Below are positions 12,600 to 26,369 of a DNA stretch of 64,000 nucleotides, in pieces. Origin of the DNA: Atherix ibis. Its lineage: Eukaryota; Arthropoda; Insecta; Diptera; Athericidae. The notes beneath the pieces are model-generated. The model worked only from the letters and a program-made list of their open reading frames with translations, did not search any database and was not told the origin of the DNA. The DNA lies in contig OY282610.1 of NCBI GenBank assembly GCA_958298945.1, positions 21,042,233 to 21,106,232 on the forward strand. Direction: 5' to 3'. A program made the translations under genes and the position numbers. Position 1 is the first letter of the stretch. Every line of letters begins with the position of its first letter.

Positions 12600-13440
12600 A
12601 ATTTTTGCAGAAATTATGGGAAATTATTTTCTAAAATTTAGGGAAATTTGTGAGAAAATACAGGAATATTTTAAGGAATTCTTGGGAAAATTTTTGAAAA
12701 CGCGAAATTTCTTTAAATTTATGAAAATTTTTATTTCTTGAACATTTTTGGAAATTTTTGGGAAATTTTTGGGAAATTTTTGGGAAATTTTTAGAAAATT
12801 TTTGGAAAAGTTTTGGACGTTTTTAGGATAATTTGCGATAAATTTTTGGCAAAATTCTGTAAAAGTTTTAGGGAATTTTTGAAGAAATTATGGGAAATTT
12901 TTTTCTGAAACTTTGGTAAATTTGTGGAAAAATATGAAATTTGTTGAAATTTTTGGGGAAATTTTCGAAAACGTGTAATTTTTATAAATTGATGAAAATT
13001 TTTATTTTTTGAATAATTTGGGAAATTTTTGGGAAATTGAGAAACATTTTTGGGAAAGTTTTCGACGTTTTTAGGGGAATTTGTAAGAAATTGTTGGCAA
13101 AATGCTGTTAAAGTTTTAGGAAATTTTTGTAAAGACATTGGGAATTACTTGTAAAATATTTTACAGGTTATTAGGAAATTTTTAAGGAATTTTCAAGAAT
13201 TTGTTGGAAATATTTTGAAGAGTTTTTGATAAATTTTTGGAAAACTTTTAAAGAAATGATAGGAAATTTTCGAGAACTATTTGGAAAAATTCTGTGAAAT
13301 TTTAAAGAAATTTAAATTGTGGAAAACTTTTTAGGATTTTTTAAAAAATTTTATTATTGGACATTTTTTTGTTGGAACTTTTGAAATTACTTTAGGGAAT
13401 TTTATTAAAATTTCAATAGAGATAGAAGTTTTTTTTTGAA
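12600..13440. repeat. T-rich degenerate repeat with a ~280 bp duplication
   Basis: Repeats of TTTTTGGGAAATTTTTGGGAAA resemble the 7905-9390 block. A longer segment is duplicated. The first copy starts with TCTAAAATTTAGGGAAATTTG near 12630 and contains TTGAAAACGCGAAATTTC. A diverged second copy starts near 12903 and contains TCGAAAACGTGTAATTTT. The 115-codon minus-strand frame at 12791-13138 lies wholly inside this and is an artefact. Confidence 0.8.
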
Positions 13441-14725
13441 AATTGTTTGCTTATTTTTGATTTTGCGACATGGACATCCAAAATCGCAATAGGATTTTGC
13501 AGTTATATAAAAAATTAGTCTTTTCAAAGTCACTATAAAAATGAAAACAAATTATAACTCCGCTTTAAAATTTCATTTATGGATAAACAAGTAAAAACAG
13601 AAAAGGGAAATTCTGATACATTTATAAAAATACCATCTAATCTGAATGAAAATATATTTTATTCGTTTAATTTGTTTGAAATATGATAGAATTGTTGCTT
13701 TTGCTTTGTATGTGACCAAGTATATTGTCAATTTTAGAATAAAAAATGTTTGTATATGTAAGTGTATACACCATTCAAGTGAAAGGTAATCGAAATTAGA
13801 AGTTATGGTATTAAGCCCGCACAAAGTTTAGAGAGGGTGCCTATATGAGGCTAAGAAGCTTATGAAAATAGGCACGAGGAGTTATGCGATTAGCAAAAGT
13901 TGTTGTATAATACTTCCTTATAAATGAGTGCACGAGTATGCATATCCGAACGTACTCGTATATAAATTTCTTTTTAGTACTTTTAAATGTTGTAAAATAT
14001 TTAAAAGGGCAATTTAAGAAAGAGGAAAGAGAATTACACATAATACGATAACAATAAATTCCAATATTTAAAATTTCTTCTTGTACGAATACGTACACCA
14101 TCATCATTTTGGCCCGTTCTGAATTTCTATATTTAAGAGAAAAGAAAAGAATGACTAGAGATAAAAAAAATATGTTGGTAGAAGTGGAGGAAAATGAAAC
14201 AATTTTATGTACAATATATAGTCACAGAGATAATAAAAATTTACGAAAAATCACAAATGTCACTTTTCGTACTTATTATGAGTGTACGCTCCTCCTAAAC
14301 GTATATCCTTTCTACACGAGTCCACCTACAAGTTATAAGACAGTTGATTTGAATTGACGGAAAGCACTTTAATAATAGAATTTATTTAGAAATTGCCTAA
14401 TAAATATTGAAAAGTTATGGCAACTTATTTGCGTGAAATATTAAATTCTGTACGCGATCAAATGTTTTTCCTTTATAAATTCATATAAAAAGATTTTTAA
14501 CTTTTTCAATGTAATAAGTATTTTTTGTTTTCAAATTTTTATGTGTAGGAATAGAGTGTGGGCAAAGGAAAATGCAGATTAGCGTTTGAATATTGAAGTA
14601 ACCGTTAGAAAAAGAAATACTTAAAAATTAAAGACTTTTCCCCGAAGAAATTTAAAAAATTTAAAGATTACTTGTGTCCTAATTGAGCGGTTAAATTAAA
14701 AAAAATCTACCAGTTTCTGTTATAT
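13441..14725. other. Non-repetitive sequence, no gene recognised
   Basis: No recognisable exon. A + strand open frame at 14109-14357 (82 codons) has a less skewed composition than most here. It has no domain I recognise and no convincing splice context, so I do not call it a gene. Confidence 0.4.
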
Positions 14726-14729
14726 TTTT

Positions 14730-15950
14730 ATGGCATCTTAACGAAATATATAGAATTTTTAACATCGAAGTACATTCTCGTTTCCGTCAGATGCCATGAG
14801 TGGTCTTTACGTGCTAAGAACATTCTATTTGAAGTGCGAATATTGCTCCAAATGACCTCAAAATTTTTTAAAAGAAATTTAAGCATTTTTATAAGAAAGT
14901 TAGAGGAGTTTTTAAAATAAAATTATAGCAGTTTTTGTGAGAAAATTTTTGCTGTACTAACTGGAAAATTTCAACAGTTTTCGTTGAAAAATTATAGCAT
15001 TTTTTAAGGGAAAGTTACGACAATAAGAAAATTATAGCAGTTTGCATAGGAAAGCTGTAGAAATTTTTATGAGAAAATTACAGCAGTTTTCATAAGAAAG
15101 TTGTAGCAGTTTTTAAAATAAAATTATAGCAGCTTTTGTGGGAAACTTATTGGAGTGCTAAACGGAAAATTTCAACAGTTTTCATATGAAAATTATAGCG
15201 AATTTGTACTAGAAAATTGTGGCAGTTTTTATGGAAAATATTCAGTCGTTTTTATAGAAAATTATAGCAGTTTTTGTAGGAAAATTATTGCAGTACTAAC
15301 TGGAAAATTCCAACAGTTTTCATAGAAAAATTATAGCAGTTTTTATGGGAAACTAACGGCAATAAGAAAATTATAGCAGTTTGCATAGAAGATTTGTAGA
15401 AGTTTTTATGAGAAAATTACAGTAGTTTTCATAAGAAAGTTGTAGCAGATTTTAAAATAAAATTATAGCAGTTTTTTGTGGGAAACTTATTGGAGTGCTA
15501 ACAGGAAAATTTCAACAGTTTTCATATGAAAATTATAGCGAATTTGTACTAGAAAATTGTAACAGTTTTAATGGAAAATATACAGTAGTTTTTATAGCAA
15601 AATTATAGCAGTTTTTGTAGGAAAATTAATGTAGTGCTAACAAGAAAATTTCACCAGTTTTCATAGAAAAATTATAGCGATTGTTATAAGAATTTTGTAG
15701 CTGTTTTTATGGAAAAGTTACAGCAGTTTTTATAAGAAAATTATAGCAGTTTTTATGGAAAAATTACAGCAGTTTTTATTGGATAGTTACGGAAAATTAT
15801 AACAATTTTGATAGGAAAATAATGGCATTTTAACGAAATATATCGAATATTTAAGATTGAAGTACCTTCTCGTTTCCGTCAGATGGCATCAGTAGTCTTT
15901 ACGCGCGAACAATATTCCATTTGAAGTACGAATATTGCTTCCAATGACCT
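14730..15950 (+). repeat. ~23 bp minisatellite, block 2, between 120 bp direct repeats
   Basis: The 23 bp TTATAGCAG repeat fills 14870-15815. It is bracketed by a non-minisatellite direct repeat of ~120 bp. The left copy (about 14730-14870) and right copy (about 15822-15950) both contain CTCGTTTCCGTCAGATG, TTTGAAGT, CGAATATTGCT and CCAATGACCTC. Inside, a higher-order unit of ~340 bp is visible: AATAAGAAAATTATAGCAG starts at 15022 and again at 15361, and a similar segment starts at 10912 in block 1. Confidence 0.88.
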
Positions 15951-17385
15951 CGAAATTTAAATAGCCCCGATCACTCTTAAAAGGAAAACTTAATTTTTTA
16001 ACCGCATAGAAAGATAAAAAATATGGGCTGATTTATTTAAATCGTTATCAATTGTGAACTCATGAAAACTTTTCTATTATTTTAAAATAAAGATTAGATA
16101 GATGACATCAGGTTTTAAAAAAACAATAAAGAAAATTGATGGCAGTTTTTCTTAAATGTTCGTTTACGAATTTTATTATCTATAAAGCTGCAACTATCAG
16201 CAATAATTATATATGCTTGAGGTACTTTAATATTCGTGGATTTGCATAAAAACTACATAAAAAAACTTTTGAATATTCTTTCTGATAAAGTAAAATAAAC
16301 TTTTAGTTTTAGTTTAGTTTGCTTTTCCTTATTCCTATTATGGAATAATGTTTAAATGGGAAATGTGAGTTATTCGAGAAAACACACCATTGTGGTGTGT
16401 ACTTTCTTTTTAAAGAATTACTGCGAAGGTATTAAAGGTACATCGCTATTTGGCATTATCACTTAAGAATTAAAATAAAATACATTTGTTATGAGCTGTG
16501 TAGTTTAGCACAATTTAATATTAACTCCTTCTATTTGTTGTTGCTGTCATTCCCCTAAGATGTCTTTCCGATTCCAATGCAATTTTTTCGATGAATGACA
16601 ATAATTAATTTAGAAGTGCTTCCATTAAAATTTTCCAATTTGGTTCGGTTTCATTTGTTTTCATATTTCATGGACTAAATTTTCATGTTTAAATCAATAG
16701 CTTCCTTTGAAAATTTGTTTCTATTTAAGTAAACTCCAAAAAACGAACGCACATGAGTGTCTTCTTTTCGGTAAATATTAAATTCATCTTTTATGTAGAA
16801 ATATTGACTTTTACTTGTGTATATTTGCATTTACTTTAATCAAATTAAAATAGTCAGTAATGAAGAAACTTAAGTTATGGATTATATATGCTTTTAGTGT
16901 TTTCGTTTGTATTTAAAATTGTGCACAAGTTAAAGAAAAAGAATAATATTTGATTATCGTCGAAAATGTTGACGGCGTTTCTTTTCCGGAAATTAAAGAC
17001 ACTTCCAGTTTCTGTGGGATTTTGACAAAAAAAAATTATATTGAAATTGAAGGACGTCATAAGCATTTCTCTTTCACCATTAATTTTATTCTTCTACTTT
17101 ATCCTCAAAATAGTTTTGATCGAATGTTTTAATCAATCAATTACTAAACAACTCTAACTTTGACAATTGATTTACAACATTTCATTGGTGTATCAATCAT
17201 TTCTCGAATATCCTTTTTCATAATTCAATTGATAGTTCATCTGGAAAATTAGAAATTGTTTAATTCGGAGGACCAACTTTAAAATTGCTACAATATAAAA
17301 ATGCTAGAAAATCAACTTTTTTTTTGTCTATATAGAAAATTATAAAATTCATTTTTCAAAGTAGATAAAAAATTTGCATAAAAAT
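15951..17385. other. Non-repetitive AT-rich sequence, no gene recognised
   Basis: No exon or mobile element is recognised. An 8 bp hairpin, ACACACCA/TGGTGTGT with a TTG loop, lies at 16382-16400. The opposed small open frames around 16875-17132 show no family resemblance. Confidence 0.4.
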
Positions 17386-18655
17386 AAATTTAATCATTTT
17401 TTCAAATTTTATAGCAGTTTTTTCATCTAAAATTATGGAGAAATTTATAGCGATTTGTATAACAAAATTATAACAGTTTTTATAGGAAAATTATGGCAGT
17501 GCTAACAAGAAAATTTTACCAGTTTTCATAGGAAAATTCTGGCGATTTTTATAAAAAAGTTGTAGCTGTGTTTATAAAAAATTTATAGCTGTTTTTTTTT
17601 AAAGAAAATTGTAGCATTTTTATTGGAAAATTACTGCAATTTTTATTAGAAAGTAACGGCAATAAGGAAATTATAGCAGTTGACATACGAAAATTACAGC
17701 AGTTTTTATTCGAAAGTTACAGCAGTTTTTAAAAGAAAATTACAAAAGTTTTTGTAGGAAATAAATGGTAGTGCTAATAGAAAATTTTAGTAGTTTTAAT
17801 TGGAAAATTATAGTGATTTTTATAAGAAAATTATAGCTGTTTATTTTTGAAAATTAAATCAGTTTTTATAAGAAAGTTGTAACAGTTTTTATGGGAAAAT
17901 TATAGCAGTTTTTATAATAAAATTATACTAATTTTTGAAGAAAATTTAGCATTGTCATTATTTTATTTTAGTATTTGTCACAGAAAAATTTTAGTAGTTT
18001 TCATAGAAAAATTATAGCAGTTTTTTAAAGAAAGTTGTAGCTGTTTTTATGGAAAATTTACAGCAGTTTTATAGGAAAATTATAATAGTTTTTATGGGAA
18101 AATAACAGCAATTTTCATTAGAAAATTATGGCAATAAGGAAATTATAGCAGTTTTCATAGGAAAATTACAGCAGTTTTTATTCGAAAGTTCCGGTAGTTT
18201 TTATAAGAAAATTATAGCAGTTTAAATTCGCAAGTTTCGGTAGTTTTTATAAGAAAATTTATTGCAGTTTTTTTAAGAAAGTTGTAGCTGTTTTTATGGA
18301 AAATTTACAGCAGTTTTATAAGAAAACTATAATAGTTTTTATGGGAAAATAACAGCAATTTTCATTAGAAAGTTACGGAAATAAGGAAATTATAGCAGTT
18401 TTCATAGGAAAATTACAGCAGTTTTTATTCGAAAGTTCCGGTAGTTTTTATAAGAAAATTATAGCAGTTTTTGTAGGATAGGAAAAGTATGACCGTTTTT
18501 ATTCAAATTTAAATTTTTTTTTTTTTAATTAATTTATTACTTTTAATTTGTTTTAAGTTTTTTTTTATTTTTTATAAAACTTTTTATTTTATTTTATGAA
18601 AATTACAGCAATTTTTATTAGAAAGTTCCGGTAGTTATTTTTCATTTAAATATTG
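17386..18655 (+). repeat. ~23 bp minisatellite, block 3
   Basis: The same ATTATAGCAGTTTTTAT repeat continues in the same orientation from about 17410 to 18480, with a degenerate tail to 18655. The marker GCAATAAGGAAATTATAGCAG appears near 17658 and 18131, with a variant near 18373. This indicates a higher-order unit of a few hundred bp. Confidence 0.9.
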
Positions 18656-21085
18656 AGTGAGAAATTACTGAAATTAGTTCTAATACCATAATTTTCGTAT
18701 AAGTAAATGTAAGCAAATAAAAGTAAAAATACTTTTATTTATATTCTTTTCTAAATCAATTGTATTAGTTTTATGTACATTTAAAAATATTTTTCTCTTT
18801 TACCATATATTTGTCTAAGAATAGTTTTTGTCCAAAAAAACGAAGAATTTTAAAATAGCATTTACAAAATTTGGACTTTTTATATTGTTAAAATTGTGAA
18901 GTTTTCACTTAAGAATGGGAATTTTTTTAATAAGATCCATGCAACCAGAATTCATGTTTAGTTAAGTCGATGCGGAAATAAAATGAAAATTTTCATTTTT
19001 AAATTCTTTTTCTTTATTTTATTATGAAATAAACTTTTTACAATAAGATATTTGCATTTAATGATTTATCAATTGTATTTTTAATAGTGTCTGTTTGTGG
19101 ATTAAATTTTTTCGAATTATATTGTAGTATTTGGAATTCAAAGAAAATTATATTGTTTCTTTTAATATGCGTTAAAAAAATCAATAAAACAAAATTTTCT
19201 TTTTATTGACAACAAAATTTGAATAAAAACTTTTTCGTCTCAAAATAATTGTTGTAAAAAAAAAAACCAAAAGAAAACTTAAAATAATTATTTAACCATT
19301 AATATTGTTTCATAGAAAATAAACTAACAAAAATCTATAAAGTAAATATCAAATTTTTTTGCAGCAGGTTTATTATTAAAGACAAATTGAAATTTTATAA
19401 AAAAAAAAAATTTTTAAAAGAAAAATTATAAATAAAAAATTAACTAATTACAATAAACAATATTTTTAGTTGATAAATTTCAAACTTCCAAAAGGTAAAA
19501 AATTGAAAAAGCAAGTAAAAACTTTTTGGCAACGACATCTAGTGGAAAGTGAACAATATTCTTATGTGATGTTTTGCGACATCTTACGGAAAAGAGTTAA
19601 TAATTTTTTTTAACGTGAAATGATTTCTCAATTCAACACTGAGATATTCGGCAGACATCTTGAGGGAAATAAGAGAACTATTCACTATTTGAATTTTTTT
19701 TAAATTGAATATTTTGAATTCTCTCTTATTTGTAGTGGATTTTTTTTCATGTGGGTTATTAGAAATTTATAAAGTGCTATTACAGATTTAATTGTGTTCT
19801 TTGAATAAAGAAAAATAAAAATACCAGAATAATAAAAAAATTCAATAGTGTAATAAAATTAATTTTATGATTACAAAGTTAAACGTAATCAATATTGTTT
19901 GTATAATAAATATTTAATTAAAATTTATCATTTAAACAAATAGTGTGTATAAAAATTATTTCACTTTCAGCAAATATTTTTATGAATATTTTATGGATGA
20001 TAATAATTATTGATTTGGCATTAAATTTCTAATCGAATTAATAATTTATTGTGTATTTTTTGTTTGTTCATTTTAGTTCTGGTTGAAATTGGTTGATAGA
20101 CAAAAAAAAAAAAATATGAATTTATTTTCTTCAAAAATATATTTAATATTTTATTATTTCCGTTAATTTTAACTATTATTATTGTTTAGTTATTATTATT
20201 ATTCAAGTGAAATGACACAAATCAAAAGCAATTTTTAATTGATAACAAACCAAAAACAACGAATCAATTAAAATTTTTTCCAATTCTGTTCGTATTTTTT
20301 CCTATGTTGATTGATACATTTGCACACACTTATAAAAAAAAGGTAAATATTATACATTATATTTTTATTTAATTATTTATTTTTTAAATTTCAATCATTT
20401 TTATTGAAATTTATATCATTGATTTTATTGTGCATTTTTATTTTATTTTAATTACCTATCAAGTTTATACCCAAAAACCATTATGTTCAGAAATTCACAC
20501 AAATACACTATTACACATTTAATCAGAAATACTATTTATATAAATAAGTAATTTTATTAATTGGGAAAAAATTGAAAGCACGAATATAAATAATAGACAC
20601 TCCTTTAATATCATAAAAGACCTGTGTTTATTATAACGAAAAAAAAAAAAAACATTGGAAGGATAACGAAGAGCAAACATAATAAAAATAAATTAAAAAC
20701 AACAAATTATTATCGATTGCAATTCAAGAATTTTAATTCAGACTAGAAGGACTGTGTATCCTTTTTTATATATAATATATGGTATAGTTTTTTTCTTCTT
20801 CAAAACTATTTTTATTCTTTTCATCCTTGTAGTATATTTTTATCCATTTGGTAAATTTATCATTACTTTCTGATCTCTTAAAAAAATTTCAATTTAACGC
20901 AATTATATTTTTCAACTTCCTAAAAGTAAAAATATTCCACTGACTCTACTTACCACCCATTTCTATCAATTAATATATTATATATCATCACCCAATATAG
21001 ATTTAAAATACTTTATTTTCGTGTTGAGTTTATTATTTTCTATTTTGTTCTTATTAAAAATTATATTTTCTATATAAAAAAAAAT
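18656..21085. other. Very AT-rich sequence, no gene recognised
   Basis: Long A- and T-rich runs dominate. There is no open frame of note. Two slightly more complex patches (19520-19740 and 20930-21010) contain nothing that I recognise. Confidence 0.45.
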
Positions 21086-23165
21086 CGTATTAATAATTTT
21101 ATAGCAGTTTTATTGTACTTTTAAAACAGTTTAAATAGTAGTTTGCTAAAGTACAATAGTTCTTATAGCAAGAAAAGAATTTATAATGCTATTAATTGTT
21201 ATTTTTAAAAACAGTTTTACAGCAGTTTTTTTTTTTATTAGCTTCTAGCAATAGTTTTATGGTAGCTTCTTAAAACAGTAGAAAAGAAATAGTTTTTTTT
21301 GATATTTTTTTCAATATCATAGGAAAATTATAGCGATTGTTATAAGAATTTTGTAGCAGTTTTTATTGAAATATTACAGCAGTTTTTATAAAAAAATTAT
21401 AACAGTTTTTATGGGAAAATTACAGCAGTTTTCATTAGAAAGTTACGGCAGTTTTTATAAAATTTTCTAATAGTTTTCCTTGTAAAAATTTCACATCAAT
21501 TTTTATAGCAGTGTTTTGTATTGTAGAAATTTTTATAATTATTTATTTGGAAATTTAAAATTATTAGTTTAACTGGCAATTTAAGATTAAAAATAATAAT
21601 TTAAGTAACATTTTTACAATTATTATTAGAGTACTAGAAGAAAACGTAATTTTTATAGCAGTTTTTGGCAGTTCTATTATTATTTGACAACTATTTTTTA
21701 TAAGAAGTCAGTTAAGTTTTTATAGCAGTTTTTTTTTTGTTGAAAATTTTCCAGGCAGTTTTTAGACAATTTTACAATATATTTGTTGTTAAAGCAGTTT
21801 TAGTAACTATTTTTTTATTATTTTTAAGCGATAGAAAAAAACATTAGTTTTTTACAGCCGTTTTTTTTATTATTTTTTTTTTAACAATAGTTTTATGGCT
21901 GCTTCTTGAAGCAGTGGAAAAGAAATAGTTTTTTGAAAAAATTTTCTATTTTTCTAGCAGTTTTTTTTACAAAAATTTACATCAATTTTTATAGCAGTTT
22001 TTTCTTGTAATTTTTATAATTATTTTTTATGGTATGAAATACTTTGATGGTGACCGTTTTTTATTTATTTAAAATTTATAATTTAAATGGCGATTTAAGA
22101 TTAAAATAATAGTTTATGTACCGAATTTTTATAATATTTATTTTGTAGAATTAACAAAAAAAAATTATAGCAGTACTTGAAAATTTTTATGCATGCCATT
22201 TTTATAATTATCATTAGAATAATAGACGAATACCTAATTTTGACAGCAGTTTTTGGCAATTGTATTATTACTTTAAAAACATTTTTACAATAAATTTAAA
22301 GAACTTTTATAAGAAGTCAGTTTAGTTTTTATAGTAGTTTTTTTTTGTATTGAAAATTTTCAAAAAACTTTTTACACAATTTTACAATATATTTGCTGTT
22401 AAAGCAGTTTTAGTAACTATTTTTATTATTATTTTTAAGCAATAGAAAAATAATTAATTTTTAAAGTAGTTTTTTTTTAATTAATTTTTTGCAATTTTTT
22501 TTTCAAAACAATTTTTTATACAATTTTACAATATATTTGCTTTTAAAGCAGTTTTAGTAGCTATTTTTATTATTATTTTTTAACGATAGAAAAAAAATTG
22601 GTTGTTTGGCAGTTTTTTTTTGTTAGTTTTTTTTTTTTACAAAAATGTTTTAGTTGCTTCTTGAAGCAGTAGAAAAGAAATAGTTTTTTACAATTTTTCT
22701 ATTTTTCTAGCAGTTTTTTTTGCAAAAATTTTATATTACTTTTTATAGCAGTCTATAAAATAAATATTATAAAAATTCGGTATCTAAACTAGTATATTTA
22801 TATTAATAGAAAAAAAATTTAATTTTTACAGCAGTTTTTGGCAATTATATAATATTATTATTTTATAACCATTTGTGCAATAAATTTTGTAGAATTTTTA
22901 TAAAGTAGTTATTTATAGTAGCTAATTTTATAATTATTTCTAAGTGATAGAAGAAAATTAGTTTTTAGTTATTTTGAAATAAGCTTTTTACAGCAGTTCT
23001 TTTTTTCTTGGTAATTTTAAAATTACTTTTGTATTATTTTCGTAAACTGATAATACACATATTGTTTATAGATAAAATGTTTCATAATTTTATAGCAGTT
23101 TTTACAAGAATTTTCCGGCAATATTTTATATTATGATTTTTATAGCAGTTTCAATATTTTTTGAT
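21086..23165 (+). repeat. Degenerate ATAGCAG repeat, block 4
   Basis: A more decayed and T-richer version of the minisatellite, with TTTTATAGCAGTTTTT near 21100, 21650, 21718, 21980, 22745 and 23090. A longer repeated segment starting GCAGTTTTAGTA(A/G)CTATTTTT occurs near 21793, 22405 and 22545. This suggests an older higher-order arrangement. Confidence 0.8.
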
Positions 23166-26100
23166 ATTATGGTGATTTTTTTTTTATTTAATTATTTTTA
23201 ATTTTGAATTTTGCTATTTAGTTTTTTCTCTCTCGAGCAGTATTTACATTATTTAAATGTTTGCAAAAAAAAAGTGAGCTATTTGTGAATGCATATGATT
23301 AAGGATTTAAAGGAGTCTTTACAATTACTACCATCGGTTTTTTTTTTCATTAATTAAATTAATTGACAAATAAATAATTATTTCAATTTGTATGAGTTTT
23401 AATCATTGTTATGATAAGTATTATTTTTTAGTATTATTCTTAAATTAAAAATAAATCAACAGATTTTTCTTATAAATTTTTAAACAATCTTCTATAATTG
23501 TGTAAACAATTTGTACATATTTTAAGTGTTTTAAAGCAATTTATTTAAGCGTTGAAGACAAAATTTTCTATATTTTTAAAAAAAATTATTTAAAAAAAAT
23601 AATAAGATATTTAGCGATTCAAATAAATTGTTTTTTTTCACTATTTTTCGCTGAGTTTATACTCTTAGGACCTCAAATTATTTGTTTGTTAAAAATAGAA
23701 AATAATTATTTTTTTTATGCATATCTAAAATTATACCAATTAAGCTGGGACCCCTTACATTTGAGGAAAATATTCCATAAATGAAAATATAGAAGAATTT
23801 TTAGTAAATTCACTGTACTTGATGACATTATTTTTATGGGATCAAACGAAGGTCTAAGATTTTCTCTTCAAATCTGAACTTTATCGATAGATGGCATAAT
23901 GATCGCTTACTCTTCTGAAATGTTCGAAACAAAAAGAAAATTTACGAAAAATCTTCTTTACAAATAATAATTGAATTTTAAAAAAAAAAAAAAAATATTC
24001 TCATATACCTCGTCGTTTTTAGCAGATTAATTGGATAATATCAGAAATCTTTCGTAATTTTAATATCTACTATTGCGAATTTATGATGAAAAAAACAAAA
24101 ACAACAAAGCAAAGACGATGTGAAAAATTACAAATGGAAAAGAAAAAATTGCAAAAACAGCAGAAATTCCATTCCAGATCCACAGGATAAGTGAAATAAA
24201 TAAAATTTTATACGAAAAGATGAAAATACGATTTTCTTCGAGAAGAATTGAGAAATCTTCAAATTTACTAACTTTATCATTGTTGAAATTAAGTTGTCAG
24301 ATTTTTGTTTAAGTTGCAAATAATATTTTAATATTATTTCATCTTGAGTTTGTGTGTGTGTGTGTGTGTGTGTTGGGAGGGGGTTTATGTGTATTTCTTT
24401 CATTTATTTAGTTTTTTGCTTTGTATTTTTTTTTTAATGTACCTAATAAATCTTAAAATCTTAACTTTGATGAAATCACGCATCCAGAAAATTAAAAATT
24501 TTTTTTGGAAAAGATAAATGAGACGAATTAGAAAAATGTACCGAATGCTAGAAGCTGTCTGGATTTATGGTTTTCTAAACTAAACCATAAAAGGACGAGT
24601 GAATAATTTTAAATAATTTCAGTAATATTAGAAGGGAAATTGATCAAATTTTCTACTATAACTGAATAGGTAATACTATTTTTTTTTTTTTTATAGTAAT
24701 AATAATGATTATATCAGTTTGAGGGTGAAGTGAATTTAATATAAAAAATAAAAAGGAAATGGGAACATTTTAAGGAAAATGCCATAAATGTGTATAAGGT
24801 GTGATAGGAACTGCTAGAATTTTCATCATGAACATGGGCGAATGTGAAAGATTTTGCTACTCGTAGTTAGTCAGGATTGTTGAATGTGATGATATTCAAG
24901 AATGAATAAATTCACATGGAATAAATTGTCTGGGATGGATGGAATGGATAGGGATGAATCCCGTTGATGGACAGATGTTTTGTTCGGTTTCGTTTGGTTG
25001 GCCTTAAAGCTTATCACCTTAACGGATGGCCATGAAACGCCAATAAGTTCAAAATGAAGAGACGATAGTCGATGGTGAATTGTTGTCGGATGACTGGCTG
25101 ACAACAGATATACCTAAAACCGGCACTAAATACCAACAATCAATAATTAGGAAGATATCAGTCAGTTAGCCGTTACTATGGAAATGTTTTCGATTGACTT
25201 AAATTTTCCATAAAATGTCTAAATGCACTGCAGTAAACGATGATGAATTCGTGCTAGAAAAAGAAAAACTTGCCCGTCGATATTTGAATCGTTTTTATCA
25301 ATACTAAAAGGAAACTGTCAAGCACTGGCGTTATAATTCTATCATAGCATTGAGATATATTATTACACTGGCAGTGCTACCTCCTATCTTGATGAGACAA
25401 GAATTGTTCGATGCCATATAATTTCGTAAAATGAATCTCTGTCGTATGCATTTATAAATTGTCTGGATAAATTTATCCGTCTGCCTGCCTATCTGGAGCA
25501 GGTTATCCATTCCCATCATTAACATTGTCGCCATTATCATCGTTTTACTCTTCAAATAACTACCAACATATCTCTTCCCTTTTCCATTTCTCCCCCATTC
25601 CTCGCCGCTTCAATATCTCTGTAAGTCGACGTTTCTCTGAGACAATATTTCATTCTGTTCGCTTATAGTATAAACTGGATGAGCTGTAAGCACTTCTTCG
25701 GTTTTGATCCCCCAATACTTCTCGTCGTGTCAGTATTTAAAAACTCGTACTTAAAAAACCTCGTTCTTAGCTGTGATTGCAATAATAGCAGACACCACTT
25801 TTTCTGAAATGGTGTCTTCTTCCTTCCCACAGAGTACACATGTGCAACATCAATTCTTCTATGTATATTCTCGCAGATGCACAGTCCCAATTCGTTCTGT
25901 ATCTTACCTTCTGTTACTTCGTCATACATCTTCTTGAGGCATCTATCATTCTTGAGTTCTAGAAATTGAAGTATTCCCACTTTTTGTGCACTTCCACAAC
26001 CTTGGACAAAATCACCAACGATAAGAGCACTTTGCTATCATGTACTACACTATGTTGTGCACTGTTGAATTTGTTATAAGAATTAAAAATAGTCCAATCA

Positions 26101-26226
26101 CATTTTTATCTCAAAATATAATGTTTAAGATAAATTTTAACTCTAGTAAAATTAGTAAAAATTTCGGGGGCTTTTTTCGAAGATTAAAAGAGTAAGTAAA
26201 CAATTTTTAAAAAAATTGCATAAATA
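23166..26226. other. AT-rich, then more complex sequence; no gene recognised
   Basis: From 23166 to 24350 this is low-complexity A/T sequence. From 24800 to 26090 base composition is more even, but I recognise no exon. A minus-strand frame at 25663-25980 (105 codons) has ordinary amino-acid composition. I could not relate it to any family and saw no flanking splice signals, so it stays unassigned. Confidence 0.4.
24351..24373. repeat. (TG)n microsatellite
   Basis: Eleven or so uninterrupted TG dinucleotides followed by a G-run (GGGAGGGGG). Confidence 0.97.
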
Positions 26227-26369
26227 TTGGGTTAGTCGAAAAAGTTCATGGCGTTTTTTTTTTAGAGTAAAATGGAGACGTTAAAATCAATTTATTCAAA
26301 CTAAATATTTGCTATTATTATTGATAATGTTTTGTCATTTTTTGCACAGTGCCCATTATTCCATCACTT

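Noticed and set aside
14109..14357. 82-codon + strand frame with fairly normal amino-acid use
   Set aside because: No family resemblance, no splice signals that would extend it, and AT-rich flanks. Not enough to call a gene.
25663..25980. 105-codon minus-strand frame
   Set aside because: The most protein-like of the unassigned frames, but I could not relate it to any family and it has no supporting context. A protein search would decide.
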